A stretch of 64,000 nucleotides of DNA, taken from NCBI GenBank assembly GCA_028829895.1, contig CM054178.1:23603701-23667700 (forward strand). The letters run 5' to 3'. The notes beneath the pieces are model-generated. The model was not told the origin of the DNA. It searched no databases and was given only the letters and a program-made list of their open reading frames with translations. How positions within the stretch are numbered: the stretch's first letter is position 1; each line of letters opens with the position of its first letter. This document shows positions 11,780-23,654 of the stretch, piece after piece. Source of the DNA: Sinotaia quadrata. Its lineage: Eukaryota > Mollusca > Gastropoda > Architaenioglossa > Viviparidae. The position numbers were made by a program, and so were the translations under genes.

Positions 11780-12093
11780 AATCTATGCAAGGCTCTTATA
11801 GTGTTAACTCGCATGCTCTAGGAATCTATGCAAGGCTCTTATAGTATTAACTCGCATACTCTAGGAATCTATGCAAGGCTCTTATAGTATTAACTCGCAT
11901 GCTCTAGGAATCTATGCAAGGCTCTTATAGTGTTAACTCGCATGCTCTAGGAATCTATGCAAGGCTCTTATAGTATTAACTCGCATGCTCTAGGAATCTA
12001 TGCAAGGCTCTTATAGTGTTAACTCGCATGCTCTAGGAATCTATGCAAGGCTTGGCTCTTATAGTGTTAACTCGCATGCTCTAGGAATCTATG
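11780..12093 (+). repeat. 43-bp minisatellite, 7 copies
   Basis: Unit AATCTATGCAAGGCTCTTAT then AGTGTTAACTCGCATGCTCTAGG; near-identical copies. The first copy follows a 3' splice-like TTTATCTATCTTGCAG. Confidence 0.95.
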
Positions 12094-12354
12094 TGCTTCT
12101 GGTAAATATTCAGGAAAAAACGTATTTAAAATTATAGAAAGGTTTGCTTATTTTTTAAATAAAACTGGGAGGTTGATATTTGTTTATTTATTTTTTATAC
12201 AATACTGGGAGAAAGGAATTAACTTCTTAGTTATTTTTATTGCAACTAAACAAGAGATCATATTCATGATCATGTTCATGATTTGTGTAGAGGATTAGTT
12301 TCATGGTTTTCTATAAGAAACTAATGATGGAATCATTTTCCTGATTTTGTATAG

Positions 12355-12630
12355 AAACAAGGGAAGGGAACAACTTCCTGATTTATTTTGTAAAACATAA
12401 TGAAGGGAACAACTTCCTGATTTATTTTGTAAAACATAATGAAGGGAACAACTTCCTGATTTATTTTGTAAAATGTAATGAAGGGAACAACTTCCTGATT
12501 TATTTGTAAAAATGTAATGAAGGGAACAACTTCCTGATTTATTTGTAAAAATGTAATGAAGGGAACAACTTCCTGATTTATTTGTAAAATGTAATGAAGG
12601 GAACAACTTCCTGATTTCATGTAGAAGCTA
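12355..12630 (+). repeat. ~38-bp minisatellite, 7 copies
   Basis: Unit GAAGGGAACAACTTCCTGAT then TTATTTTGTAAAACATAAT. The core GGGAACAACTTCC is partly palindromic. Confidence 0.95.
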
Positions 12631-12884
12631 AAGAAGGACACCTTTCTAGTTTTGTTTACAAGCTAAAGAAGGATCAGCTTTCTGATTTTGCATGGAAACT
12701 AGGCAAGGGATCCATTCTCCAGGAAAATAAAGTTTATTAATTTATTTTCCTTACACTTTTGCAGTACTGTAATGTTTTAAGCAAAAAAGATAAAACTTAA
12801 TGAACTTACTGATAATTTAAATGATTTTTAAAATGATTATGATATACTGATATATAGTTTTTGGATGCTTATAAACTGACTCAG

Positions 12885-13031
12885 GTGGAGATAATGATGC
12901 GGAAAAAACAGGCAGAGGCACAGGACTCTGATGAAGATGACTCTAGTTCACACATGAACAGAGAGACCAGAGACCTGGCTGCCATGAACTTTCTTGGTGC
13001 CTCTATCAAGCAATCTACTAAAGAACATCTG
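12885..13031 (+). CDS. ANKRD26: ANKRD26-like exon 6
   Basis: The acceptor is CTGACTCAG with a weak pyrimidine tract and the donor CTG|GTAAAC, phase 0-0, residues 171-219. It starts VEIMMRKKQAEAQDSDEDDS: a short charged helix followed by an acidic serine cluster (possible CK2 sites), then RETRDLAAMNFLGASIKQS. Confidence 0.75.
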
Positions 13032-13079
13032 GTAAACATCTGGTATTTCCTAATGTCTTATGGCTCTGCTTCAGAGTTG

Positions 13080-13610
13080 TTCTGCCCTTGTAGTGTGAGC
13101 AAACCTAACCCCGTCCATATATTGTAAGCAACCTAAACCTGTCCATATAGTGTGAGCAACCTAAACCTGTCCATATAGTGTGAGCAAACCTAACCCTGTC
13201 CATATATTGTAAGCAACCTAAACCTGTCCATATAGTGTGAGCAACCTAAACCTGTCCATATAGTGTGAGCAACCTAAACTTGTCCATATAGTGTGAGCAA
13301 CTAAAACTGTCCATATAGTGTGAGCAAACCTAACCTTGTCCATATAGTGTGAGCAAACCTAACCCTGTCCATATATTGTAAGCAACCTAAACCTGTCCAT
13401 ATAGTGTGAGAAACCTAAACCTGTCCATATAGTGCAAGCAACCTAGACTTCTCCATATAGTGTGAGCAACTAAAACTGTCCATATAGTGTGAGCAAACCT
13501 AACCTTGTCCATATAGTGTGAGCAAACCTAAACCTCTCCATATAGTGTGAGCAACCAAAACTGTCCATATAGTGTGAGCAACCTAAACTTGTCTTAGTAG
13601 TGTGAGCAAA
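13080..13610 (+). repeat. ~28-bp minisatellite, about 19 copies
   Basis: Unit CCTGTCCATATAGTGTGAGC then AACCTAAA, with AAACCTAACC variants. Confidence 0.95.
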
Positions 13611-13960
13611 CATCTCAGCATAGTACAATAACATAATCCTATGTGTGTAGTGTAATAACATAATCCTGTCTGTGTAGTATAATAACATAATCCTGGCTGC
13701 ATATTATAATAACATAATCCTGTCTGTGTTGTATAATAACATAATCCTGTCTGTATTGTATAATAACATAATCATGTCTGCATAGTATAATAACATAATC
13801 CTGTCTGGATAGTATAATAACATTTTCCTATCTGCATAGTATAGTAAATAATCCTGTCTGCAAAGTATTAATAACACAATCCTGTCTGTGTAGTATAATA
13901 ATGTAATCCTATCTGTGTAGTATAACATAATCCTGTATGTGTAGTATGAACAAACCTAAA
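13611..13960 (+). repeat. ~28-bp minisatellite, second family
   Basis: Unit AATAACATAATCCTGTCTGT then GTAGTAT, about 12 copies. It shares the CCTGTC...TAGT frame with the array before it, so the two probably share an origin. Confidence 0.9.
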
Positions 13961-14650
13961 TCTAAACCTAGTTTCAGCAAACGTAAATCTCTCTGTCTAG
14001 TGCAAGCAAACTGAGACCTGTCTACTATGTATGTGAGCAGACTTAATCCTGCCCATTTTGTTTGAGCAAACTTATTCTTGCCTGTATAGTGTTCACAAAC
14101 CTAATCCTGTGTAGTGTGATCAAGTCTAATCTTGTCCATATGGTTGAGCAAACTTAATCACATCAATGATTTTGAGCAAATTTTAATTTTGTTTATGAAG
14201 TTGAGCAAACTTTAATCTTGTCCATGTGGTTAAGCAGACTTTAATTTTGTCCATGTAGTTGAGCAAACTTAATCCTGTCCATGTAGTGAGCAGACTTTAA
14301 TTGTTCTTGTAGATGAGCAAACTTTAATCTTGTCCATGTAATTGAACAAACTCTAATCATATTCATGTAGTTGAACAAGCTTTAATCTTGTTCTTGCAGT
14401 TGAGCAAACTTAATCCTGTCCAGCCAGTGTGAGCAAATTTTATATTGTTTGTGTAATTTGAACAGACTTAATAGTTAGTGAAATAATTCCACAAATAGCA
14501 TTCTTAAGCAGTCTGCTTTCTTTCTTTACTTATATTTTCAGTGTCATGTTAGTAAACCTATCCTGTCCATATGCCTGTTTCTGTCCATGTCATATGAGCA
14601 AACCTAATCCTGTTCATGTCACACGCCTGTTTTTGTCCATGTCATGAGAA
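13961..14650 (+). repeat. Diverged ~28-bp minisatellite
   Basis: Units of the type GAGCAAACTTAATCCTGTCC then ATGTAGTT, about 20 diverged copies. It is an old extension of the same array. Confidence 0.85.
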
Positions 14651-14929
14651 CAAACCTAGCACTATAAGAGAAGTACATACCACAACATTCTCAAATGATC
14701 TGCTGTTTTTCTTTGCATTTTTGTCTATGTGATTTTTAATATTAATTGAGTTTTCAACTGTTGTGTTGTATCATATTCTGGAGTTTTAAATTAAGATGTT
14801 TTAAAAGTCAATGCTGTTAAACTAAAGATACAAATTTGATTGGAAACTTGAAGTGCTTTTGATAGTTCATTGCAGGATTTATAAATTTTTAAAACAATTT
14901 GAATCCATAAACAGCATGTAGAACATACA

Positions 14930-15240
14930 CCAATTCACTCTAAATAAATATTAATTTTAGTCAGATAAGTCAAGCACTAATAATTAGCATGACCACACTC
15001 TAAAATAAACATTAATTTTAGTTCAACAAGTCAAGCACTAATAATTAGCATGACCACACTATAAATAAACATTAAATTTTAGTCAGACAAGTCAAGCACT
15101 AATAATTAGCATGACCACACTCTAAAATAAACATTAATGTTAACCAGACAAGCCAAGCACTAATAATTAGCATGACCACACTCTAAAATAAACATTAATG
15201 TTAACCAGACATGATAAATCACTAATGAATAGCATGGTCT
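14930..15240 (+). repeat. 60-bp minisatellite, 5 copies
   Basis: Unit CAAGCACTAATAATTAGCAT then GACCACACTCTAAAATAAACATT; well conserved. Confidence 0.95.
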
Positions 15241-15514
15241 CACACAATGATTTTTTTCTCATGCTGCTATAAATTATTTGTATGAAATAACAGTTTGAAC
15301 CCATGCTCCAAATCCAATAAGATGTTGCAAAAGAGAAGGAGAGAGAAATATGTGAGGGTATCCGAGGCTTACTTGCAGTTTATTTATAAACTAGCAGCCA
15401 GTCATATTAAATACTAAGGACTTTTTTGCTCACAAATGCCAGTAATATTGCCAGACATGATGCCATACACTAACATAGTTTGCAGTAAGGCACGATGAGA
15501 TTAATCAATTCCCA

Positions 15515-15690
15515 TTTCCTTGTCCATACATATTTATATACACTTTGAAATTTACCTTTACATTACATTCAATTTAGTATTGTTTTAGATACCCATTTCC
15601 TTGTTCATACATATTTATAAACATTTTGAAATGTACCTTTACATTACATTCAATTTAGTATTGTTCTAGCATACCCATTTCTTTGTTTAA
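15515..15690 (+). repeat. ~80-bp direct repeat, 2.5 copies
   Basis: Unit CCCATTTCCTTGTCCATACA then TATTTATA ... ACATTCAATTTAGTATTGTT. Confidence 0.9.
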
Positions 15691-15724
15691 ATATAATTAC
15701 ACACATTTTAAAATGCCCATATAA

Positions 15725-15832
15725 AAATGAAATTTAAAAACTATCTTGAAAAGAATTACAACCTTGGCTGAATATTTATATGAAATTTAAAAACTATCTT
15801 GAAAAGAATTACAACCTTGGCTGAATATTTAT
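15725..15832 (+). repeat. 53-bp direct repeat, 2 copies
   Basis: ATGAAATTTAAAAACTATCT then TGAAAAGAATTACAACC occurs twice and is identical. Confidence 0.95.
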
Positions 15833-16014
15833 ACTTGCTGATTTATTTGTTTTTGTTATTAGTTTATGTAGTGTGGCATATGGTTGTCAGTGAAATGTAT
15901 ATGTGATGCTTCTGGATGGTAATGAAGCTTTTAGATGTCTATGTAATTCTTTCTATGTGCTTAGCTTATGGTTACCAATCCAATGCACTTTGTTTTGTAT
16001 AGTGAATGGTTTCC

Positions 16015-16410
16015 AGTGAAACATATTGTATGCCAAGTGAAATATTTTATACGCCAAGTGAAATATATTGTATGCCAAGTGAAATATATTGTATGCCAAG
16101 TGAAATATATCATATGCCAAGTGAAATATAATGCATGTTTTATAGCATTTGATAAATACCCTGTATACATTGTATGCCAAGTGAAATATAATGTATGCCA
16201 AGTGAAATATAATGTATGCCAAGTGAAATATAATGTATACCAAGTGAAATATAATGTATGCCAAGTGAAATATAATGTATGCCAAGTGAAATATATTGTA
16301 TGCCAAGTGAAGTATATTGTATGCCAAGTGAAATATATTGTATGCCAAGTGAAATATAATGCATGTTTTATAGCATTTGATAAATACCCTGTATACATTG
16401 TATGCCATAG
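16015..16410 (+). repeat. 20-bp minisatellite with higher-order duplication
   Basis: Unit TGTATGCCAAGTGAAATATA, about 16 copies. A non-unit block (GCATGTTTTATAGCATTTGA...) occurs twice, about 229 bp apart, showing a second layer of duplication. Open frames on both strands are by-products of the period. Confidence 0.95.
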
Positions 16411-16439
16411 CAAGACTGGAATAATTATTATTCAGTAAA

Positions 16440-17199
16440 ATGTATGTAGCTTGAATTGTCTTATTATTGTGCAATGAGTCCAATGAGCAGTGAGCTTTGT
16501 TATTCTTTCTTTTTCTCTCCTTAGATCAGCTCTAATTCTAAATACAAGATGAACAAAAATAATTTATTTCTGTAGTCTGGGGTTTTGAGTTCATATGAAA
16601 AGTTTATATAAAAGTGTTAATGACTAGATTTATTTTTTTTTTACTAGATACTGTAAAACATTTGCAAAGTTTTGTTGTTGTTTTGAATTCTGAGGTTGAT
16701 TGCATTGGCAAGAAGCATTAGAAAAGATGGTCAATTTTATTTTGAAATATTAGTAGACATATTAACAATTTTGTCACTAAAAGCAACAACAGCAAAAATT
16801 TATTTTGATTTTAGTGTTTCTTGTTTCTTCTATCTTATGCTTAGGAGATTGTATAAATTGTTTGTAATGTTTGTGTTTTTATTTATTTTTTTAATAAATA
16901 TTTTTTAGTCGTATATGTAGTTAAATATTTTATAAAAGGTCATGGGTTTTATCCTTATAAAAATTACCAATGTTTATCTGTAATTGAATTTGACCCCCCT
17001 CCTGCCCACCACCATCCCTCTTTTTTCAATTCTAACTCTTCATCTTTCTCATTCTCTTTTTTATTTAGTAGGAATTTTTTAACAGAAGGATTTATTACTT
17101 GATAAGTCAGTTCAAATTTATCAATTCAACATGTCTATAATAATGAAAAATGTTTTCATATATTCAAATTTAAACCTTTTTATCTGTTCCTACTGTTTG
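16440..17199. other. Intron 6, unique part
   Basis: T-rich sequence with no exon. An AG at about 16525 is followed by an open stretch but no donor before TAG. Confidence 0.5.
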
Positions 17200-17460
17200 T
17201 ATAGTTTTATTGGTCTTATTTGATACCACTGTTTGCACTATTTATTGGAGGTCTTATTTAAAGCCTAGCTGTTACCAATGTTTGCACTATTTATTGGAGG
17301 TCTTATTTAAAGCCTAGCTGTTACCACTGTTTGCACTATTTATTGGAGGTCTTATTTAATGCCTAGCTGTTACCACTGTTTGCACTATTTATTGGAGGTC
17401 TTATTTGATACTTTAAACCCTAGCTATTACAACTGTTTGCACTATTTTATTGGAGATGCT
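17200..17460 (+). repeat. ~49-bp minisatellite, about 5 copies
   Basis: Unit TGTTTGCACTATTTATTGGA then GGTCTTATTTAAAGCCTAGC. Confidence 0.9.
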
Positions 17461-17584
17461 GTCTGTGTTCTATTGTTGGTACTATTGTATTGGAGGTCTT
17501 ATATATTGCTTTCTTCATGTATGAGAGAATGTTGGAGCTTGACCTGGTATTTGAGCTAAGTGCCATAATGGTTTGATATAACAG

Positions 17585-17641
17585 GGCATCGATTCCTTGG
17601 AACCAACACCACAAAGCAGCGTTTTTGATGTGACATTCCGG
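17585..17641 (+). CDS. ANKRD26: ANKRD26-like exon 7
   Basis: The 57-nt phase 0-0 exon has acceptor TATAACAG and donor CGG|GTACAA, residues 220-238 (GIDSLEPTPQSSVFDVTFR). No domain is recognised. It is retained because its size, phase and sites fit the model. Confidence 0.65.
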
Positions 17642-18169
17642 GTACAATTTGTGTATAACTTTTCTGCTTGCTTTATTTCATTTCTATTGATTTGCTTTGA
17701 TTTTAGCTTCTTTTTTCCTTTAAACACTCAGTTAAATCATTTTTGGTGTATTCAGATTTGATATAATGTAAATCATTTATGTTTTTCTAGCATCTAATTC
17801 TAATCCTAACTTCATCTGATATTATATATGAGACCAACAGTGGCATGCAGATATATTACATTTAGTGAGAATACAATTGTGTGTCCCCCTTGCACTGCTG
17901 GTTATTTAGTTGTATAATATGGTCTGATACACTATTTTGATCTCATATTTCCTAGACTGCCCATGGTCAGGTCTTTCACCAGTTGGTATACTTTTTTGCT
18001 AATTATTTTCTATATCTTTACACCGATCTTCAATCCATATTTCCTTTGCCTTTTTCGTGCTTTTCTTGATAATCTGATTAATTTTCCTGCATTGTTTTGC
18101 TCCTTCTTCTTCTGAGCTCTGATTCAGTCCACAAATGTTGATTCATTTATATTTATTCAGTGGAAAAGA

Positions 18170-18290
18170 TAACTGATTCAGAGTGTGGTAAAAATTGATT
18201 GATTCACTTCAGTCTGTGGTAAATAAAATTGATTCACTTCAGTCTGGGGTAATTAAAATTGATTCACTCCAGTATTTCATTATGTATTAC
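18170..18290 (+). repeat. ~31-bp minisatellite, 3 copies
   Basis: Unit ATTGATTCACTTCAGTCTGT then GGTAAATAAA. Confidence 0.8.
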
Positions 18291-18419
18291 AAGTTATCTT
18301 GTTCTGTTTAAGTTTTTCTTTAGATTTTGAAGTGTAGTTTTAGATCAATTTTTTCATCATATGTTGCAATGTAGTTTTAATTTAAAGTTAGTAAATGAAA
18401 TGGTTCACTTAAGACAGTA

Positions 18420-18770
18420 TTTTTTTTTTTCAGTGTAGTGCAATTTTAATTCTATTTCAGTGTTTCATTTTGTTTATTAGTTTTAGTTCTATTTCAGTTC
18501 TTTTTTTTATCTATTGCAATGTAGTTTTAGTTCTATTTCGTTTTGTTTTTTTTTTTGCAAATTGCAATGTAGTTTTAGTTCTGTTTCAGAGTTGTTGTTT
18601 TTTTTATCTATTGCAATGTAGTTTTATTTCTTTCATTTCTTTGTTATGTATTGCACTATAGTTTTAGTTTTAATCCAATTTTGTTGCATATTGCAATGTA
18701 GTTTCAATTCTGTTTCAGTTGTTGTGTTCTGTTTTGCAATATAGTTTTAATTCTGCTTCAGTTTTTCATT
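18420..18770 (+). repeat. Minisatellite of TTGCAATGTAGTTTTA type
   Basis: About 7 irregular units with TTGCAATGTAGTTTTAGTTC and TTTCAG, spacing 35-60 bp. Confidence 0.8.
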
Positions 18771-19176
18771 ATGCCCAGCACTTTGTCATTCTTATAAACT
18801 AATGCAATCATAAAAGTTTGCTCAGTACTGTGCAGGTCTTATAAAACTGATACAATCATAAAGTCCTATGCCCAGCTATAATGTGTTATTTGTTAGTTTG
18901 TGGGCCTTTGCTGCAAGAGAACAAAAAACATTTGATAAAATGTTTTGTCCTATCATAACTGTAATTATTGAAGTGTATATTTTAAATGAAAAGTGAAGAA
19001 AATTTTATTTATATGTTATGAAAAACAATAGGCCTTCAGCATCTGGCATTTTGAGTACACCAGATAACTTATGATTTGAACATACTTTATTACTATTATC
19101 TTTTCTTTTTGTTTACAAAGTTAAATTATTTCCAAACTTTCATGAAACCAATTTCTCATCTTTCTTGTTTTATCCC
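18771..19176. other. Intron 7, unique part
   Basis: No exon or array seen beyond a short TAAAACTGATACAATCATAAA duplication near 18795-18865. Confidence 0.5.
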
Positions 19177-19290
19177 TTTTTTTGCTAGTAAATGTATTAA
19201 AATACCTTTTGTGTGTATCAGTGAGAAATACCTTTTTTGCTAGTAAATGTATTAAAATACCTTTTGTGTGTATCAGTGAGAAATACTTAT
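19177..19290 (+). repeat. 57-bp direct repeat, 2 copies
   Basis: TTTTTTGCTAGTAAATGTAT then TAAAATACCTTTTGTGTG occurs twice, identical. Confidence 0.9.
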
Positions 19291-19619
19291 TTTGCTTCTA
19301 GCCGTTGATTTTTTAAACTTTCTGATAAAACCTATAGAAAAAAAGTTTATTATTAAAATTAAAATGTATATATATACAGAACTGCCTCTTTAGAATTGTT
19401 CAACTTGTCAGTGCTCAACTTGTCATTTGTAATACTGTTTAGGTAATATTTCAGCTTGATTCTTTGAAACGTTTCATGAACACTTCTTTAGTAATGAAAA
19501 TTGTAAATATTTCTGAGTGCTGTGGTATTTGCAGCCATGACATTCTTTAAAGTTAGAAAACATTTCTTTCCATTTGAAGACACACAGATTTATTTTTGAA
19601 GTACTTTGCTTCTTTGCAG

Positions 19620-19691
19620 GACAGTGATTGGGACTCTACCATTGATATACCAGCACCTCTGCAAATCATAGACACAGTTTATCAACATGAA
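19620..19691 (+). CDS. ANKRD26: ANKRD26-like exon 8, third DSDWDS motif
   Basis: The acceptor is a strong TTCTTTGCAG and the donor GAA|GTAAGT, phase 0-0, residues 239-262. The exon begins directly with the motif DSDWDSTID (19620 on). Confidence 0.85.
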
Positions 19692-20084
19692 GTAAGTTGA
19701 ATGGAATCTATTTCTTAGGTATAATACATCACATCTACCACTGACTCTCAATTATCCAGATTATCCTAGGGCAGATATTCAAACTATGCACGTAAAAATA
19801 TATAAACACTTTACAAGTTTGTAATGTTAATAGGTGACAAGTACTGAATCTGATTGTTAGCAAATATTGCAAATAAACATGAAACAAGCACTGAATGTAA
19901 TTAGAGAATTATTATAGAAAGTAAACAGGAACATGTACATTTGTAAATATTTAACAGATAGAATGTAAAGAGTTTACACTGCCAGTAATTAATTATCAAC
20001 AAATAAACATTCAATAAAAACAGTTATGTGAACAGTTAACCTGTGCAGAGTGGAAAAACAATGTATGTATGTGTATGATTGACT

Positions 20085-20343
20085 TTAGACTTTGTCTCCA
20101 GTGATGAAGACATGTATGTTGACATATATTGTTGACTTTAGAATGGTGGCAGTGATGAAGACATGTATGTTAACATGTATTGTTAACTTTAGAATGGTGG
20201 CAGTGATGAAGACATGTATGTTAACATGTATTGTTAACTTTAGAATGGTGGCAGTGATGAAGACATGTATGTTGACATGTATTGTTAACTTTAGAATGGT
20301 GGCAGTGATGAAGACATGTATGTAACATTATTGTTAACTTTAG
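20085..20343 (+). repeat. 51-bp array carrying copies of the exon 9 acceptor
   Basis: Unit TTAACTTTAGAATGGTGGCA then GTGATGAAGACATGTATG, five copies before the true exon start. Each complete copy has the AG and the first seven codons of exon 9. Translating from any upstream copy gives a stop. Confidence 0.95.
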
Positions 20344-20532
20344 AATGGTGGCAGTGATGAAGACCTAAGTGAAGAAGATCTAAGCAAAGATGATGATGTG
20401 AAGGCAGCCACCAAGCCCCTTCATCAGCCTTTAGTGACGCCTTTAACTGGAATAGGAGTAAAAGGTGGAATGATGCCTGATGATGATGATGAGAGTGAAG
20501 ATAAAAAGGAGGAGTCTGACTGGGATTCTGAG
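20344..20532 (+). CDS. ANKRD26: ANKRD26-like exon 9, fourth ESDWDS motif
   Basis: The acceptor is AACTTTAG and the donor GAG|GTACAT, phase 0-0, residues 263-325. It is very acidic (starts NGGSDEDLSEEDLSKDDD) and ends in ESDWDSE (20512-20532). The acceptor and first seven codons are repeated upstream as a 51-bp array; only this last copy reads on without a stop. Confidence 0.85.
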
Positions 20533-20649
20533 GTACATTTTGAAAGCTTGCTCATTGGTGATGATTATATTAAGAATTTGTTGCTTTACAGTCATAACCA
20601 GATATCTACAACACTTATGAGTTCAGGTATAGGGTGTGCAAGCAAAAGA

Positions 20650-21430
20650 CAGTTTTAAACATATGGTAAGTATATTACATTTTATCTTTTCTCCAGAGTT
20701 GGAGATCTTACTTAAGACCTCATTTTGACTGCTTGCATTAAAGTGGTGTGTCAGACTGGATTGGCCTTTGTGATTGTTGAGTTTGGCATGAAATTTCTGA
20801 ATTTCATAATGCCATTCCCTTGGTTTGACTTGATTTAAGTTTATGTCACATATTTTTTCATTTCCTAATGTATATCCATTTGATGAGATGTGCATTAAAG
20901 TTTATCAGACTTGATTACATTCACTTATTCCATGTTTATGCCATAAGATGTACTTTTAATGTATCTTTTTAGCCATTTACAGTATGCTGGAGCAGTTAAA
21001 AATAACTAAATAAATATTTTATTTGAGCAATATTTCATTATTTTTATTTTTATTTATTATTGATATATTGACTGAACTATTGATTGATTGATTATTAGAG
21101 CAAACATGACAAAATGCAGATTTATTGCTACTGATTTTAATATGAAATAATTTGCTGTCTTTGGATGATTTCGTTATTTTTAGAAGATAGCATAAAATAC
21201 TATGAAATCTTTGGAATTGGAATTATGTAGAAATTAAACAAGCATACTCTCTAGTCTAATTTTCATTATTTTCAGTATTGTCCATTCTTGGAAATAATTT
21301 ATTAGAACACATAATATTCATGTATACCTTTTCTGTATATTACATCTTACCTGAAATTTTTGAATTTGGATTTTTAAAATGTTACAATGAATCAGTCGTT
21401 ATTTTCATTTTTTTCTCTTTTTCCTTTTTT
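20650..21430. other. Intron 9, no array
   Basis: Unique AT-rich intron with nothing recognised. Confidence 0.5.
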
Positions 21431-21441
21431 TTGTCATGTAG

Positions 21442-21585
21442 AATGACTCCTCTGATGCTGTCCCCCCTTTGCCTGGAGACAGCCAGCATTTGAAACAGCA
21501 TCCTGAGGAAGATATGTCTGATACAGACGATGAATTGGAAACAGAGACCGTTAGTGAATGGGAACTGGAAAGAAAGATGGCTAAG
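21442..21585 (+). CDS. ANKRD26: ANKRD26-like exon 10
   Basis: The acceptor has a long T-rich tract ending TGTAG and the donor is AAG|GTAAGG, phase 0-0, residues 326-373. It starts NDSSDAVPPLPGDSQ and continues with an acidic helix ending SEWELERKMAK. Confidence 0.85.
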
Positions 21586-22030
21586 GTAAGGTTGAAAATG
21601 TTTGTTAACTTGCCCCTCAAATAAAATCTATGTGTTATTACTTCCTTTTTTTTGTATTTCAGTTGATTTTATTTGGGAATCCATAAACAAAATTGTAATT
21701 ATAGTTTGGGGTAAAGCTAGTAATAAAAAAAAATTAAATTAAAACAGAATAAATAAAGGTATTGAGAGTACATTTTGTTTAGTGCTTATGCAGATTGCAT
21801 CCGGTTGTCATTAAAAACAAAAAAAGAATCATCTAAATATTTGACTTAGTATAAATGACACGCTTATTAGAATTATATTTAAAGAATGCTTTATATTCGT
21901 TGATGTTATTTAACAGAGCAGCATATCTCAACTAAAATATCCCTATTTACAAGATAGATATGTTATATTCTGTTGACTTGTGTAATTCTTTGCTCAATTT
22001 TACTTCACACTTTATTTTTTCACACTACAC
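21586..22030. other. Intron 10, first part
   Basis: Unique AT-rich intron with nothing recognised. Confidence 0.5.
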
Positions 22031-22034
22031 TAAA

Positions 22035-22410
22035 GAGTTTGCATGAACTGCATTTCAGCACTAGAAAGCAAATGTTGGAATGCTCACAGATCGTAGAGCC
22101 AAGATTACCTCCACACACATTCACACACATACTGCATTTCAACACTAAACAAACAAATACTGGAGTACTCACAGATCGTAGAGCCAAGATTACCCCCACA
22201 CACATTCATACACAGACTGCATTTCAACACTAGACAAACAAATACTGGAGTACTCATAGATATTAGAGCCAAGGTTGCCCACACATACAAACATAAACTG
22301 CATTTCAACACTAGACAAACAAATAACGGAATACTCGTGGATCATACAGTCATGATTACCTCCATATACAAACACAAACTTCATTTCAACCACTAGACAA
22401 ACAAATAATG
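22035..22410 (+). repeat. ~85-bp minisatellite, 4-5 copies
   Basis: Units of the type CTGCATTTCAACACTAGACA then AACAAATACTGGAGTACTC ... GAGCCAAGATTACC. Confidence 0.9.
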
Positions 22411-22483
22411 ACATAATAATGACATTTTGGTTGCATTTATTTCACTTCTATTTATTCTTTTAGTTTCATTTAAACTTTTTCAG

Positions 22484-22600
22484 AATAAAAATAAAATCCC
22501 AAAGCCACTTTCTATGGAAATCATAGGAAGGGATTTAATTGATATGGCAGATTATGAGACCATTACAGATCTGACAGAATCCAAATACCAGTATACAAAG
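22484..22600 (+). CDS. ANKRD26: ANKRD26-like exon 11
   Basis: The acceptor is CTTTTTCAG and the donor AAG|GTGAGT, phase 0-0, residues 374-412 (NKNKIPKPLSMEIIGRDL at the start). A TG-rich repeat begins about 17 nt after the donor. Confidence 0.85.
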
Positions 22601-22616
22601 GTGAGTTGTAGAATTT

Positions 22617-22830
<214 letters not shown>

Positions 22831-22859
22831 ATGCATGAATGTTAATTTCTTTCTCTAAA

Positions 22860-23060
22860 ACTTTCAATCACCTTATCCCTAAAGTATATAGCTCTCAATC
22901 ACTTTATCCATAAAGTATATAGCTTTCAATTACCTTATCCATAAAGTATATAGCTCTAAATCACCTTATGTCTAAAGTATATAGCTCTCAATCACCTTAT
23001 GTCTAAAGTATATAGCTCTAAATCACCTTATCCCTTCAGATACATAGCTCTCAATCCCTT
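22860..23060 (+). repeat. ~30-bp minisatellite, 6-7 copies
   Basis: Unit AGCTCTCAATCACCTTATCC then CTAAAGTATAT. Confidence 0.9.
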
Positions 23061-23284
23061 ATCCATTCTGAAATAATATTTGAAGAAGTTATTCTAAAGC
23101 AAGTACATGTAATTAGTTTGAATACATTGTTAAACATTGAAATTTAACAGTATTTGTATGATATTGAAAGTTTAGCAAAGTAATACGGTACCTGAAACCC
23201 AACTTATTTCTGAATTCAAATGTGCCACAATCAATTTTTTGCATATAAGAAGCTCATAATAGCACAGTATGAAATTTGAACATG

Positions 23285-23530
23285 CAGCATGTGTTTGATT
23301 ATCAGTTTACTTGACAGCAGTTTATTATACTGGGCTGCTGGTTAGGCATGTATTTAGTTATCAAGTTTACTTCAAGGCAGTGTGTTACATGAACTGCTGT
23401 AGGTACTGGCTAGATCTGTATTTGATTATCAAGTTTATTTCAAGGCAGTGTGTTACAGTGAGCTAATAATAGCTATGTGCAACATGGTATTTGGTTATCA
23501 AAGTTATTTACAAGGCAGTGTGCTAATTCT
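23285..23530 (+). repeat. ~65-bp minisatellite, 4 copies
   Basis: Units of the type TTTGATTATCAAGTTTACTT then CAAGGCAGTGTGTTAC. Confidence 0.85.
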
Positions 23531-23654
23531 AGACCCAAGATCAGAAATCTGGAATAGCTTAAACCCTCATTTTCTTGATATCAGGTCTATAAGTATAATA
23601 CAATAAAAGTATGCATAAAGCAGTGTGTCTTTGATTTATTTATTCCATGCATTC

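Noticed and set aside
12301..12641. Repeated SGSCSLHYI-like minus-strand frames
   Set aside because: Product of the 38-bp minisatellite; two frames are open at once.
15953..16483. Open frames of 150-176 codons on both strands
   Set aside because: They arise from the 20-bp tandem unit; the same repeats are open in several frames at once.
16526..16578. Possible exon after TCTCCTTAG
   Set aside because: No donor before an in-frame TAG, and the model is already in phase without it.
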